A DNA stretch of 64,000 nucleotides from Sipunculus nudus (GCA_026874595.1 CM049313.1:25848008-25912007), one strand, 5' to 3'. Shown: positions 1-11,889, numbered from the stretch's first letter. Notes: generated from the letters alone by a model not told the origin. Translations and numbers: made by a program.

Positions 1-306
1 AGGCATGTGTTCCCACCTGCGTGTATGTTTGGGAATCAGTCGTGCGAGCCGGATCTTAAACAGGGTGTTTGTCATTTAATTAACGAATGACAACCAGCGG
101 GTCCCGATGATTATGTCATCAAAAAAGTTAGGCAAACTGTGGATTTTTAAACTTTCTATAATGTCCTTTTGAACACGTACATCAAACGAAAACAGTGCGG
201 CACACATTGCACAATTTACTCATATATGAATAATTATGAAGGAAAAATAAACATTGTTACATGTATAAAATGTTACGTATATTCTGTCCCAATCACTTTG
301 ACCATT

Positions 307-575
307 ATGGCGACCAAGAAAAGACATGAACTTGCTCTTAAAGAAAAGGTAGATCTGATCAGGAAGAGTGACGGGAAAAGCAGTCGACAGCTAGCAGAAA
401 TCTATGGTGTCGGCCGAACTCAAGTTTAAAACCATACTTAAGAGGAAGCAAGAGATCATGGAACAGTATAAAGAAAACGCAAATGCCAGTAGATAAAGAC
501 AGTGTAGATAAAGACAGTGTGTATCTACAGGGAATGATAAACTGAACGATGTCATGTGGCAGTGGTTCAACAAAT
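307..575 (+). pseudogene. Decayed pogo/Tigger-type transposase N-terminal fragment (CENP-B-like helix-turn-helix)
   Basis: From the ATG at 307 the frame reads MATKKRHELALKEKVDLIRK and then a segment with SSRQLAEIYGVGRTQV. This is the layout of the N-terminal psq/CENP-B helix-turn-helix of pogo/Tigger transposases: a basic start, an EK-x-(D/E)-I helix, then an LA-x-x-YGVGR-T recognition helix. The frame hits TAA at 427-429. The neighbouring frame continues with TILKRKQEIMEQYKEN, and after another break KLNDVMWQWFNK matches the start of the second DNA-binding helix region (a W-x-WF motif). No DDE catalytic domain follows. It is a relic in or upstream of the host gene and encodes no working protein. 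A domesticated or Jerky-like gene is less likely because of the stops and the missing remainder. Confidence 0.6.
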
Positions 576-703
576 TTGTACAAATTTTATGGATATACAA
601 TCTGTTTGTAATTTATAAACAAACACTGTATTTGTATATATTGTTGGTAATTATTATAAATATTTTTATTTTATTTAATTGATGTGATTTGTTAATTTTA
701 TTA

Positions 704-3700
704 GCGAACCTGTGAGCTTATGCGATGGTGTGGCGTCGTCCGGCGTCCGTCGGCCGTCGGCCGTTGTCTGTACGTAACCCATACTATCTTGAAAACGGCA
801 AGAGGTAGCATCATGAAATTTTATGCAAAAAATTAGTCATCTAAAAAACTATATCGGATTTTGCTTATTTTTTGGCTAACTGCATTTTCTTAGATATTAT
901 AGGGAAAAAGCTAAAAAAGCTTTAAAAATCTTCTGTTCAGCCAAATTGTCCAATATTTCACAGAAATGATTCCTGGAATAAGGTTTCTCAAGTTTGTTCA
1001 AATGGTTTAAGTTTGGTGATTTTTGGCCGAGTTGGAGGAAGTTGAACTTAGTCATCTGTCCACAAAAGCATACTAAAATTACAATCTCAGAAACTGCTGG
1101 AGCTATCATCACCAAATTTTATGCCAATGTTGTTCACATGAGACATATCTGAAATTGAGGTATTGGTGGCGCCACCTGCATCAGCCTTTTTTGTGGGGGG
1201 GGTCATCAGTGCCGGTATCATACTGACAGCTACAAAAAACTTCTTCTCTGAAACCATATGGCCAAATAGTTTAATATCGCTCAGAAATGATCATAGGGTA
1301 GTGCTTTCTGAAGTTGGTTCAAATGGTCTCAGTTCAGTGACTTTTGGCTGAGTTATGGGAAGCTGAATTTAGTCATATGCTGTAACAGCCCATTTTAGCT
1401 CAGTGGCTACAAAGATCTTCTCCTAAAAAACCACTGGGCCAAATTCTTAAATCTCACACATTAATTATCCTTAGATGTTGATAATTCAAGTTTGTTCAAA
1501 TGGTTTTGGTTCAGTGATTTTTGGCTGAGTTATGGGAAGCTTAACTTAGCCATTTTGCTGTATTTTCCCATATGAGTTATAAACCTGTAAAAAAATTTTT
1601 GACTGACCCTACTGAGGCCAATTTGTTTAATATTTTACAAGAATAATCCCCTGAATAATTCTTATAATAATTGTCTTTTATGGTTCCAAAGAATGAATTT
1701 CCAAAGAATGAATTTTGGCTGAATTATAAAGATTCAATTGAGGCATTTTACCATATATGTTAGCTGTGTAAAGCAGATAGATCTAGACTGGCACCAGTTT
1801 ATCAGCATTTATTACATCATGCCTCTAGGCATTTAGATTTCAGGTTATCTATGGTTAATATTGACAAGAATGTGTTTTAAAAGCTTTCAAAAAATGTAGA
1901 TTTATGATTTTTAGATATTCCTCATGCCAGGCATTGTTTACAATCACAGGTATACAGCTCTCTGTGGGTATATAAAGACGGCTGTACATGGATTATAAAT
2001 AATTGGTATCCATAGTCAAATTAATTCAAGATTTTGTCATCAGTGAGATGTATCTGTATTACAATTTTGCATTCAATATGCATCTGTATTAATTTTTAGT
2101 TAACCTGTGAGCTAATGCGATGGTGTGACGGCGTTTGTCTTCTGTACGTTAACCCATACTATTTTGAAAATGATTGGAGCTAGCATCATGAAATTTAATG
2201 CAAAAAATTAGCCATCTGAAAATTTTCTTAAATTTTATAGAGAAAAAGCTAAAAAAACCTTTAAAAATCTTCTCCTCTGAAACACTCAAGCCAAATTGTT
2301 CAATATTTCACAGAAATAATATTTTATACCATTTCACTCAATTTTGTTCCAATTGTTCAAGTTTGGTGAATTTTGGCCGGGTTACAGGAATTGAACTTAG
2401 TCATCTGTCCAAAAAAGCATACTAAAATGACAGTCTCAGAAAAGGCCAGAGCTATCATCACCAAATTTTTGCCAGTGTTGGTCACATGAGTCATATATGA
2501 AATTCAGGTATTGGTGGCGCCACCTGAAATGACCTTTTTTTGTACGGGGGTCATTGGTCATCTGTACATTAATCCATAATTTCTCAGGAATAGCAGGAGC
2601 TACCATTCCCAGATTTTATGCAAAAATCTGTCACATATCAGATTTTGTTGGATTCAGCTTATTTTTTTGCTATCTGCATTTACTTAGATTTTATAGGGAA
2701 AAAGCTTCTTGTAGACAGTCCAGCCAAATTGTTCAATATTTTACATAAATGATCCCAGAGGCAAGCCCTCTCAAGTTTGTGCAAATGGTTTGCATTTGAT
2801 GAATTTCAGTGGAGTTACACAAGCCAAGTTGTTCAATATTTTACATAAATGATCCCAGAGGCAAGCCCTCTCAAGTTTGTTCAAATGGTTTGCATTTGAT
2901 GAATTTTAGTGGAGTTACACAAATTTGAACAGTCATTTGGCCAAGTAAGCATACTGACATAGTACTCTCAGAAATGACAGAAGCTAGCATTACCAGGTAT
3001 TGTGCAAATGTTGGTCACATGACTCATATTTGAAATTGCAGATTTTGTGGTGCCACCTACATTGACCTGTTTTTTATGGGCAAAAAACCTAATATTAGCC
3101 TCTTTCAGCTTAATGATGAAACTGTCAAGTTGAATTGTTCAATTTTTCAAAAGAATTATCCTAGGACATGGTTCTTTCAATCATATCAGAATATACTGAG
3201 TTTGTTGAGTTTTGGTTGTGTTGTGAAAAGCTTTAGTTGGTCTTATAGCCATTATTATGTCTTTTTGAAACTGAGGACTGCAGTAGTGTTCTTCTACAAA
3301 ATTATTATTTCAATTATATCTTCTGTAACATTGCACAAAAATTATTCTTAGGTGGCCTTTGTTCAGTTTTACTAGAATGATTTTTGGCAGAACTATTGGA
3401 CCTTTAACAATGAAAGTACTGCATCTTTTATTATTCTAGATATTTTGATAAAAAGTTTATGAATATGTCGGCTTGAAAAAAAAAATTTAGCCAAAGTCTT
3501 TCAGTATGTGTAAACAGATATACCAACAAGCCAAGATTGAATCCATATCTTTAAATAGGTTGAGAAACTGCCAACTGTTTCAGATTTGGGAACAGATCAA
3601 GAGTTCATTCAGTGCAGCCAGATATAGGTCAAGAGTTCAATCAGTGCAGCCAAGCACATGGCATGTGATCATCTCATGGGTGACATGTGAACACCTCATG

Positions 3701-4550
3701 GGCACCATGTGATCACTTCATGGGTGTCAAGCCCCTCAGGGCAGGGCCCCTGCATGAGCTTATGCAATGGTGTGGCTACTATTTCAGATTTGGCAACAGG
3801 CTAGAGGTCAGTCTGGATCTATTAATAGCTTTGGCAGACTGCCAACTGTATCAGATTAAGCAACAGGTCAAGAGTTCACTCAGTGCAGCCAGGTATGGGT
3901 CAGGAGTTTACTTGGTGCAGGAGCTGCATTCTATATATAGCTTTGGCAGACTGCCAACTGTGTCAGATTATGCAACAGGTCAAGAGTTCACTCAGTGCAG
4001 CCAGGTACAGGTCAAAAGTTCACTCAGTCTAGCCAGGTGCAGGTCATGAGTTCACTCAGTGCAGTCTCCTGAGCAAGCAATTTGTCACAGTTCACTCGGG
4101 GCAACAGCCTTTCTCACCTAAACCTGGTCAGCCCCATGCATCAGACTCAAGGTAAGTTTGATGTATTGGCCTAATATTTTGACCTGTCTATGTGTCTTTG
4201 ATGGCTCTCTCGCTCACAAGACAGGTGTTGCCACCTACCATGACTTTTGCACAGTGTGTGTCCCTGCGTTTTTCTCAGGAGGGGTTTGATATATCAGTCT
4301 GAAATTGGGCATATGTATATATCTCTGATAGCTTCATTGTATACAAGATTGGTGGTGCCAGCTACAATTTTTTTAGTGTTCTGTGCACCCATGCCAGAAT
4401 TTCAGCAGAGTTTGTGTAATTTTTTCTTATTCAAATTGTTTAGTACTTGCATTGTTCATATACATGAAAAGTAATGGTCCAGCATTGAAGCATTATACCT
4501 GGTGTATTTCCCAATGCACAGGTTCGCATTAGGCCTGTAGGCCTTGTTTT
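704..4550 (+). mobile_element. Family C Helentron/HINE-like element, possibly two merged copies
   Basis: The left end carries GCGAACCTGTG (704-714). The right end carries its exact reverse complement CACAGGTTCGC (4517-4527), followed by the hairpin AGGCC-TGTA-GGCCT (4531-4544) and the terminus CTTGTTTT. A second left end (AACCTGTGAGCTAATGCGATGG) starts near 2101, so a truncated copy may be followed by a full one. The body holds diverged tandem units with the phrases GCCAAATTGTTCAATATTTC and TTTTGGCTGAGTTATGGG and the palindrome GGTGGCGCCACC (about 1164 and 2514). Short direct repeats around GAGTTCACTCAGTGCAGCCA fill 3590-4100. No transposase or Rep/helicase frame is present, so it is non-autonomous. 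Subterminal inverted repeats plus a 3' hairpin are known Helentron/HINE traits; membership is inferred. Confidence 0.7.
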
Positions 4551-4971
4551 TTATTGATAACAATAATTATACTAATACTCTGTATATACGTTTATTTTGT
4601 TGATTGTAATAAAGATTTGAACTTGGTTTCGTGTTACATTTGAACCCCCTTTTCCTGGTCAAGTCCTGTATAAAGGCCACTCCTGTATTAAGGCCACTTT
4701 CAACCAGTCCCGATGGTGACCGTAATACAGGTGTTATACTGTATTTAAAAGAAAAAATACATCTGTGTGCATAATGTGATGTAACCTGACCTTATAAGCT
4801 ATAAATGTTGATGCAATTTAGAATTGTGAATCAACTTAATATTCAGATACATAAGTTATGTATTAAATGTATAGTAAAATTTATAAACTTGAAAAAAATT
4901 GATAAAAAAATGAGGATCTACTGCAAACATTTGTTCATTATTTCCCTGCCTCGTTAGAATGGGAATTAAAG
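4551..4971. other. AT-rich spacer with a possible inverted-repeat transposon scrap
   Basis: No gene is seen. At about 4661-4741 a palindrome-like pair, CCTGTATAAAGGCCACTCC against a later ACCGTAATACAGG, suggests the remains of a small inverted-repeat DNA transposon. The rest is simple AT-rich sequence. Confidence 0.3.
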
Positions 4972-5976
4972 TAATTACCGCCCCGCTTGACAAGCTGTGC
5001 CCTATAGTGATCACTGTGTCAGTCCGTCCATCCATTCTTCCGTCAGTGATACTGTCTTTCTCACGCGATAACTCAACAACGACATATTGCAGCTTTCCCA
5101 AAAATCACAGGGATAATTGGTACCTATGACAGTTCCAGACCTATAGAATTACAGACACACAGAATTCAAATATGGCCGCCACAGCCCAATAGCTGATTTT
5201 CTTTTGCCAGAATTACTCAACAACAACATACTGCAGCTTTCCAAAATTCACTGGAATGATTGGTACCTATGACGGCTCCAGACCTATCAAATTACAGACT
5301 TGTTGGAATTCAAATGTGGCTGCCACAGCCCAATCGCTGATTTTCTTTCGCACGCGATAACTCAACAACAACATACTGCAGCTTTCTTAAATTCACAGGG
5401 GTGGTTGGTACCTATGAGGGCTCCAGACCTACTGAATTACAGACCTGTCTGAATTCAAATATGGCCGCCACAGCCCCATCGCTGATTTTCTTTCACACGC
5501 CATAATTCAACAACAACCAACTGCAGCTTTCCCAAATTCACAGGGATGATTGGTACCTATAAGGGCTCCAGACCTTTTGAATTACGGACCTGTTGGGATT
5601 TCAATATGGCCGCCACTGCCAAATTGCTTATTTTCTTTCATGCGTGATAACTGAACAACAATATACTTCAGCTTATCCAAATTTACAGGGATCATTGGTC
5701 CATATGAGGGCTCCAGACCTATTGAATTACATACTTGCTCAAAATCAAATATGGCTAACAGACTACATTTGGTGATTTTCTATTGCACACATTATTTCAG
5801 ATATAAATATCTTCTTTAATCCAGTATGATTTTTTCCCTCATGCATATTGATAAAAACCTGTTTCTGTTTGTGATATTTTTCAAATTTTACTTAATTTTT
5901 CATCCATATGTAAACTAGTCCAGCACTAGCAGAAACGCGGCGCCCTCTGAGGACCATTGTCCGACCACATCTAGTT
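4972..5976 (+). mobile_element. Family F pearl/HINE-like element with about five ~147-bp tandem units
   Basis: Five diverged units begin with variants of ATAACTCAACAACAACATAC (near 5067, 5213, 5356, 5505 and 5647). Each then runs through a CTGCAGCTTTCC block, a GGTACCTATGAGGGCTCCAGA block and AATATGGCCGCCACAGCC. The 3' end has the short hairpin GGAC-CATT-GTCC (5951-5962) and ends ACATCTAGTT before a T run. This terminus is shared with families A, D and G. The layout (unique head, tandem core, short tail with hairpin) is that of bivalve pearl elements. There is no coding capacity. The left boundary is approximate because I found no clear subterminal repeat for this family. Confidence 0.6.
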
Positions 5977-6022
5977 TTTTTTTTTTTTTTTCCATCTCTG
6001 CCTGTTTCTAAATATTTAATAA

Positions 6023-7730
6023 TTGTATCCCCAGACAAAGTTGGGGGATACTATGTTTTCATACCCGTCCCGCCGCCGCCGCTGCATATAAATCTTGTTG
6101 GCGCGATAACCCAAAATATATTTCAAGGAACTTAACAAACTTGGTATATGTATAGATATGGGTAAGAGGACGACGCCTATTTAAAATGAGGTCATGACCT
6201 TTACTAGGAGAGTGTCTTTGACCTTGAATAGGTCCAATTTTGGGGAGAATCACACAAATTCTTTAATATCTCAAGAAATCTTGCATGGATTTATCCCAAA
6301 ATCAAGTTGATGGAAGATCATTGATAGGGTTCTCATGTTCCAGAAACTGGTGGCGCCACCTATTATTCTTTACTTGTTTAATACCCCCAAAATTGCCACC
6401 TTACTTTACTGTGAGCATTATAAGTCAAAAACTAATGGACAGATTTCTTTTATATTATGCATATACATAGGTATGGGTTATGAGATGATGTTTATTTAAA
6501 TTGGGGTCATGACCTTTCCTATGATAGTGGCCTTGACCTTGAATATTGCCATATATGGTGAAAATCACACACCTCTTACGATATCTCCAGTGTTGATAGC
6601 CATATGGATTTCAAACATGACTTATGTATGGCCCACCACTAAAGTAAGAACCCTATAGGTTCTAGGGTCATGAGGTCAAAGGTCAAGGTCACTGGACTGA
6701 CATTTTAAAAGATACTGTGGATGCATTTTAAGCCAAACTTTCATCCCAGGTCTTCCATCTTGAATATATAGCTCACTTGCCAATAGTGGATAATCCATAT
6801 AAATTTTGGGGTCACATGGTCAAAGGTCAAGGCCACAGGAGCTATCTGTCCAAAAATTAGTTTCTGGATAATAATTCCTGCTTTTATTGATGTGTGGATT
6901 TCAAATTTGACTTGTATTTGACCCATTGGAAAAGCAAGACCCGAATTGATTTTGGGGTCATGAGGTCAAAGGTCAAGGTCACAGGAAACCTCTTTTAAAA
7001 GGTTGTGGATGCATTTTCAGCCAAACATTTCATCTCAGATCTTTCATCATGCACATATAGTTCACCTGCCAAGAGAGGAAGAACCCTATCAATTTTGAGG
7101 TCACAAGGTCAAAGGTGAAGGTCACAGGAGCCATCTGTCCAAAAAAATTTTCTGGATAATTCCTGCTTTATTGATGTATAGATTTCAAATTTGACTTGTA
7201 TTTGACCCATTGGAAAAGCAAGACCAAAATTGATTTTGGGGTCATGAGGTCAAAGGTCAAGGTCACAGGATACATCTTTAAAAAGATGTGGAAGCATTTT
7301 CAGCCAAACATTTCATCTCAGATCTTTCATCTTGCACATAGTGTTCTTCCTCTCTTGAACTATCAATTTTGAGGTCAAAAGGTCAAAGGTGAAGGTCACA
7401 GGAGCCATCTGTCCAAAAAAATTTTCTGGATAATTCCTGCTTTATTGATGTATAGATTTCAAACTTGACTTGCATATGTCCCATTGGAAAAGCAAGACCC
7501 AAATTGATTTTGGGGTCATGAGGTCAAAGGTCAAGGTCACAGGACACATCTTTAAAAAGATCAAGGTCACAGGACCAACATCTTCAACAAGATTGTGGAT
7601 TGTTAGATGGAAGAAACAATTAATATGCCAAGTGTCAGTATATGCTAAAAATGGGGGTCTATTCTTAAAGGGGGGGGCTACTATGTCTGGGGATACTCTG
7701 GCACCTGCGGTGCCAAGAAATGTCTAGTTA
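6023..7730 (+). mobile_element. Family D Helentron/HINE-like element, complete, with nuclear-receptor-like repeats
   Basis: GTATCCCCAGAC (6025-6036) and its exact reverse complement GTCTGGGGATAC (7685-7696) form 12-bp subterminal inverted repeats. The left copy also folds on itself (GTATCCCC with GGGGATAC). A strong 7-bp-stem hairpin, TGGCACC-TGC-GGTGCCA (7699-7715), precedes the terminus TGTCTAGTT. The core holds about seven ~140-bp units with the phrase GGGGTCATGAGGTCAAAGG, and one GGTGGCGCCACC near 6349. No protein frame of note. The element lies in the 5' part of the window, before the first visible exon. Confidence 0.78.
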
Positions 7731-8237
7731 TTAAATTTGAGAACTTTCATCTGAGCCCTTGGGACAATAGTTTTATTGCAACTGCATAAAATTTATTAAA
7801 TAAAGAAAATATAAACAACATATTATTTGCAGCAATTTCATACTCTTCAATAGGAACCAATCATATCAACCAACCATGCCCTTTATGATCTCTTCCTCTC
7901 AAACTTTATATCCATTTGATACTATTTTAGATGTTTACCTTCAAGGTCAACTTCAGCTTAGCACAGTGACCTATGGGTCCTTTGCTTTTAACCCCATAAC
8001 TGTTTCATAATGGCATATCCTTGACTTTGGTTTTTGAGGTAAAACCTGAAAGAACATATGAATAACTGCATATGTTTTCTTCAAATTTGGTATAGGCATT
8101 GTTACCACCAGATTATGAGAAATATTTTTAAAAAATATGACCTTCACCCTGGTGGGCTTGGCCTTGTGAAGTGTCAATAAATACTTTAAGAGAAGAAGGC
8201 CTATTTTAGTTGGGGATACTACAGAAATTTCTAGTTT
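7731..8237 (+). mobile_element. 3' remnant of a family D-related element
   Basis: The stretch ends with GGGGATACTACAGAAATTTCTAGTTT (described in pieces: GGGGATAC at about 8214-8221, then TTTCTAGTTT), which resembles the family D right end with a lost hairpin. Its body includes GACCTTCACC and TTGACTTTGG phrases typical of the D core. No matching left end is seen, so it is a truncated copy or the far part of a larger, interrupted D element. Confidence 0.4.
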
Positions 8238-8257
8238 GTAATTGGCAAACTTTTTCA

Positions 8258-8864
8258 TTAGCGAACCTGTGAGCTAATGCGATGGTGCAGCATTGTGCAT
8301 CGTACTTTAACCATAGCTATCTCAAAAATAGCAGGAGCTAGCATCACAAAATATTTTGCAAATTATCAGTCATCTGAAAAACTCTATTGGATTTTGTTTA
8401 TTTTTTTCTAATTGCATTTTCTTAGATTTGAAAGAGGAAAAGCTAAAAAAGCTTTAAAAATCTCCTTCTCTGAAACTGTATAGCCAAATTGTCCAATACT
8501 TCACAGAAATAATTTGTGGAACTCTCTCTCTCTCAAGTTTGTTCGAATGGTTCCAGTTCAGAGAAAAAGCTAAAAAAAATTTTTAAAAATCTTCTTCTCC
8601 AAAACCATGCTGCCAAATTGTCCGTTCAGCTGTCCAGTAATCCTCCCTGGCAAAAAGAACATATCTGAAATATCCTGACTGATACATCCTAGTTTTAAAA
8701 TGTCTTATTCCAAAAGGAGCAGGTCTGAAATGTCCATTTGACTGAAATCATAAAGACGAAGTTTGATATGCAGGACATAAGAGGATCAATATTAAATTTT
8801 AAAAATAAACCTCCATTCATACTCCCAAACTTTGCACAGGTTTGCAATAGGCCTGTAAGCCTGT
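8258..8864 (+). mobile_element. Family C element, short copy
   Basis: The left end GCGAACCTGTG (8261-8271) pairs with CACAGGTTTGC (8835-8845), one mismatch from perfect. The hairpin AGGCC-TGTA-AGCCT (8849-8862) follows. It is only about 0.6 kb, with one body unit, so it is an internal deletion derivative compared with the copy at 704-4550. The body ends with phrases such as AAAAAGAACATATCTGAAAT that recur at 10655, showing a shared sub-lineage. Confidence 0.7.
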
Positions 8865-9523
8865 AACGGGTCTACCTTAAACTCGTTTAGTTCGCCGACC
8901 TTGGTTCACCGACCGAACTCGTCCGATTCGTTTCCTGAGTTCACCCTCAGGGATTTGCTTTATTTTTTCGCTTATTCTAAGCCAGGGTTCCCCTTCAGAT
9001 TTGGTCTTGTTTTACATAACAATAGAGTAGGTAAGAGCGGGAAATCTAGCCGTGGAGACGGCATTCCGCTCATACTGTTCATTGTGGCAGCACGCCATTT
9101 CAACATTTGTCTCTATTGTCATGTAGGTGAGTTATCATTTTTCATAATCTTAAAGGTTTCTTATTTTCAACTACCTTTAAAAGGTCTCTAAATATATGCT
9201 TTGACGTAACTTTTAACATTGACTCAGTTTTGCTCTCGAGCTTAAACGTTACTTTTACTCTCTCCGAAACCCGACTTCAGTTTTGCTAACGCATAAAATA
9301 CAAACATGCAACTGTTTTCTTAATGTATTATTTCCACATGTGTGTTAACACGTTATAATGATTCCGCTCATACTGTTCGTTGTGGCAGCACGACATTTCA
9401 ACATTTGTCTCTATTGTCTTGTAGTAAACTTATGCACCACCACTTGGCGTCATTAAGTTCTTTGTCGAGAGAGAAAGAGAGCCCAACATCTCCCGGAACA
9501 CTCTTTTACGACCCTGTTACATA
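8863..9523. mobile_element. Possible solo LTR between two family C copies
   Basis: The block starts TGTAACGGGTC and ends GACCCTGTTACA, a TG...CA pair with short imperfect inverted termini, as in LTRs. A 66-bp segment starting ATTCCGCTCATACTG occurs twice inside (about 9062 and 9360). The flanks AAGCC and TATTG do not form a target duplication. The block sits exactly between the 3' end of one C element and the 5' end of the next, so it might be a different kind of insertion. No gag or pol frame is present. Confidence 0.35.
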
Positions 9524-9528
9524 TTGTT

Positions 9529-10871
9529 AGCTAACCTGTGAGCTTATGCGATGGCACAGCGTCATCCATCCGCCACCCGCAGTCGTCCGTACTTAAACAT
9601 ATGCAATCTCAGAAAACTGTCAGAGCTAGCAGCTCCAAATTGCATGTAAGAATCAGTTACATGACAGGTGTCATTGGATTGAGCTTATGTTTTGGGTATC
9701 TGCATTTACTTTGATTTTATAGGGTAAAAAGCTTTTAAATCCTTTAAAAAAATTGTCCAGCCAAATTGTCCAATATTTCACAGAAATGGTCCCTTGAACA
9801 ATCTCTTTCAAGTTTGTTCGAATGGTTCCAGTTCAGAGATTTTTGGCTGAGTTACAGAAGGTTGAACTTCGTCATCTGTCCAAAAACGCACACTAAAATT
9901 AAAATCTCAGAAATGGCTGGAGTTATCATCATCAAATTTTATGCAAATGTTTGTCACATAAGTCCTATCTGAAATTGAGGTGTTGGTGGCGCCACCTACA
10001 TTGAACTGTTTTTTACAAGCAAAAATGAACGACTCTTCTAGCTTATATTTCTAGCTGTTTTATGATGAAACTGTTCAGCTGATTGGTTGAAACTTTACAA
10101 GAATAATTCTATGGTAGGGTTCTGCCAGTTTTATAAGTATAGATTGGGTAAATGCAGCTTTGAAAAGGCAGTGTAGCCAATATAAAAAGGCTTTCAGTGT
10201 TTGAAAACAGATTTGACAACATGCCAAGTTTCAAAATGCCCAGTCAAGAGGTCAGTCAGTTCAACCAGGTGAGGTCCTGACATCACCATATGGCAACTGA
10301 CCTGGCTCTGTCTGTTACCTAGACAATGTGTCTAGACATCTCGACACATTTTCTAGACGCAGAATGCCCAGATTAGAATTACTGGAACTATATCGTTCAA
10401 CTGTTTGAAAAAACTTGGTTTGCATTTTTAGCAAATATGTGAGGTTTTGCGATGGTGTGGCGTTGTCCATTATCCGTCGTGTGTCATGGCTATCTCAAAA
10501 AAGGGCATAGCATCACCAATTTTTTTTTTAATCTTAAAAATTCAATTGGTTTTTGCTTATTTCTTGACTCACTGCATTTTCTTAGATTTTATGTTCTTCT
10601 CCGAAAGCATGCTGCCAAATTGTCTGTTCATCTGTCAAAGTAATCCTCTCTGTCAAAAAGAACATATCTGAAATATCCTGACTGATACATCCTAGTTTTA
10701 AAATGTCCTAGTCCAAAACATGCAGGTCTGAAACATCCATTATGCTGAAATCATTATGACGAAGGTAGGTATGCAGGACATAAGAGGATCAATATTAAAT
10801 TTAAAAAATAAACCTCCATTCATACTCCCAAACTTTGCAAAGGTTCACATTAATCCTGAAGGCCTTGTTTA
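9529..10871 (+). mobile_element. Family C element, diverged
   Basis: The left end GCTAACCTGTG (9530-9540) is followed by the family head GAGCTTATGCGATGG. The right end is degenerate (AAAGGTTCACATTAATCC then GGCCTTGTTT, ending about 10870). GGTGGCGCCACC lies near 9986. A second decayed head (GTGAGGTTTTGCGATGG, about 10440) suggests that a second short copy like the one at 8258-8864 is joined to it. Confidence 0.6.
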
Positions 10872-11444
10872 ATTATATTTCAGTTCTCATTTAGCTTAAA
10901 GACACATTGATAATGGTTTCAGATTATTAATGAAGAAATAAGGCCCAGCTAAGTCGGTCTGTTGAGCTGTGGCAATTCTCCTTTGACTGTAGAGTAAAAT
11001 TGTGGAATTGAACTCAACATCAAAAGTTACCTTATATCACGTTGTTTTCATTCCTGCAAGTTGTCAGATGAAAAATTATATTTGTCTAACTGAGCAGATA
11101 CATATTTCTGCTGCTGTTCAATATCACTAAACAAATGTTTAAAATAATAAAAAAATGGAGGTTATGCCCAATTCCCCATAAGCGGAGTACTCATAGTGCA
11201 ATGATTGTCACAGAAACAACATGACAGGAGACACACTGGCGGGATGAAAATGTGTCAGATAAACATTCCCAAGTACACTATGGTACAAACTGATGCTTTT
11301 AAATAGGAGTATGAATTTATATTGAACAAGACAATATGATGATTTTAATATCTTTCAGTAATATGTTGAAGGTGTCAGGCCAGTGCCATATTTGAGACTT
11401 GTGTGTATACAGTTATGTGTTTTATATATTTGCATGTTTTACAG
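10872..11444 (+). other. Non-repetitive intron sequence before the first visible exon
   Basis: I see no exon, repeat or RNA gene here. It runs directly into the polypyrimidine-poor acceptor TTTTACAG at 11437-11444, so it is probably the 3' end of the preceding intron. Confidence 0.5.
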
Positions 11445-11621
11445 GCCTCCTACTTACAAATAGCTCCACCATTGGCTCTGTTTCTTGCCCAACATCCTAT
11501 GGTCTCCAAGTATGACTTAAGTACAGTACAGACTATATTTTCTGGAGCTGCCCCACTGGGTCAGGACGTGGCTGAGCAAGCTAAAGAAACTGAAGGATAA
11601 AGTTGCTTTCCTTCAGACAAG
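11445..11621 (+). pseudogene. Broken duplicate of the next exon of the 4CL-like gene
   Basis: After an acceptor at 11443-11444, phase 0 reading gives ASYLQIAPPLALFLAQHPMV, then SKYDLSTVQTIFSGAAPLG. This matches the next exon (ATFLHIAPPLALFLAKHPLV, then CGAAPLG) almost residue for residue. After AEQAKETEG the frame meets TAA at 11598-11600. Beyond that point a different frame reads IKLLSFRQ and ends at a GT donor in the same phase 1 as the intact exon (donor GTAAAA at 11622). The exon therefore carries a frame-shifting indel near 11594-11597 relative to its twin. The two are only 96 bp apart. It may be a decayed member of a mutually exclusive pair, or the indel may be a sequencing error; the exon identity itself is clear. 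Confidence 0.75.
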
Positions 11622-11717
11622 GTAAAAAGGAAGTTGTAGAGCTTTCTCCTGCAGTGGCCTGGTCATCCTCAGTCATCCATTACTGTTAGATATATTCATG
11701 AAATTTTGTATTTTCAG

Positions 11718-11889
11718 GCCACCTTTTTGCATATTGCTCCGCCTCTTGCCTTATTCCTTGCCAAACACCCGCTTGTGTCTGAGTTTGATATGACCACCAT
11801 AGATAGTATGCTGTGTGGAGCAGCACCCCTGGGTGAAGAGACTGCAATAACAATGGCTGAACGAATCAAATTAAAAACATTTCGCCAAG
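11718..11889 (+). CDS. 4-coumarate-CoA ligase-like / luciferase-like acyl-CoA synthetase, exon 1 in window
   Basis: This exon starts the visible part of an ANL-superfamily enzyme, which adenylates a carboxylate with ATP and then usually forms a CoA thioester. The acceptor TTTTCAG ends at 11717, the reading phase is 0, and the donor GTAATT begins at 11890 after one base of the next Gly codon. Its 57 codons begin ATFLHIAPPLALFLAKHPLV and end with a KLKTFRQ segment. The P-x-x-x-x-x-L-A-K-H-P and (S)GAAPLG motifs are typical of the segment just before the acyl-substrate-binding A5 motif. The GAAPLG loop helps shape the acyl pocket in family structures. The N-terminal domain with the Ser/Thr/Gly-rich ATP loop is not in the window. 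A near-identical but broken exon lies 96 bp upstream. The intron that follows is about 22 kb and full of transposons. Confidence 0.93.

Noticed and set aside
1-11444. Upstream exons of the enzyme (ATP-binding SSGTTGLPKG-type motif)
   Set aside because: I looked for this motif in the first 11 kb on the + strand and found none; the region is repeats and plain sequence, so the N-terminal half must lie outside the window.
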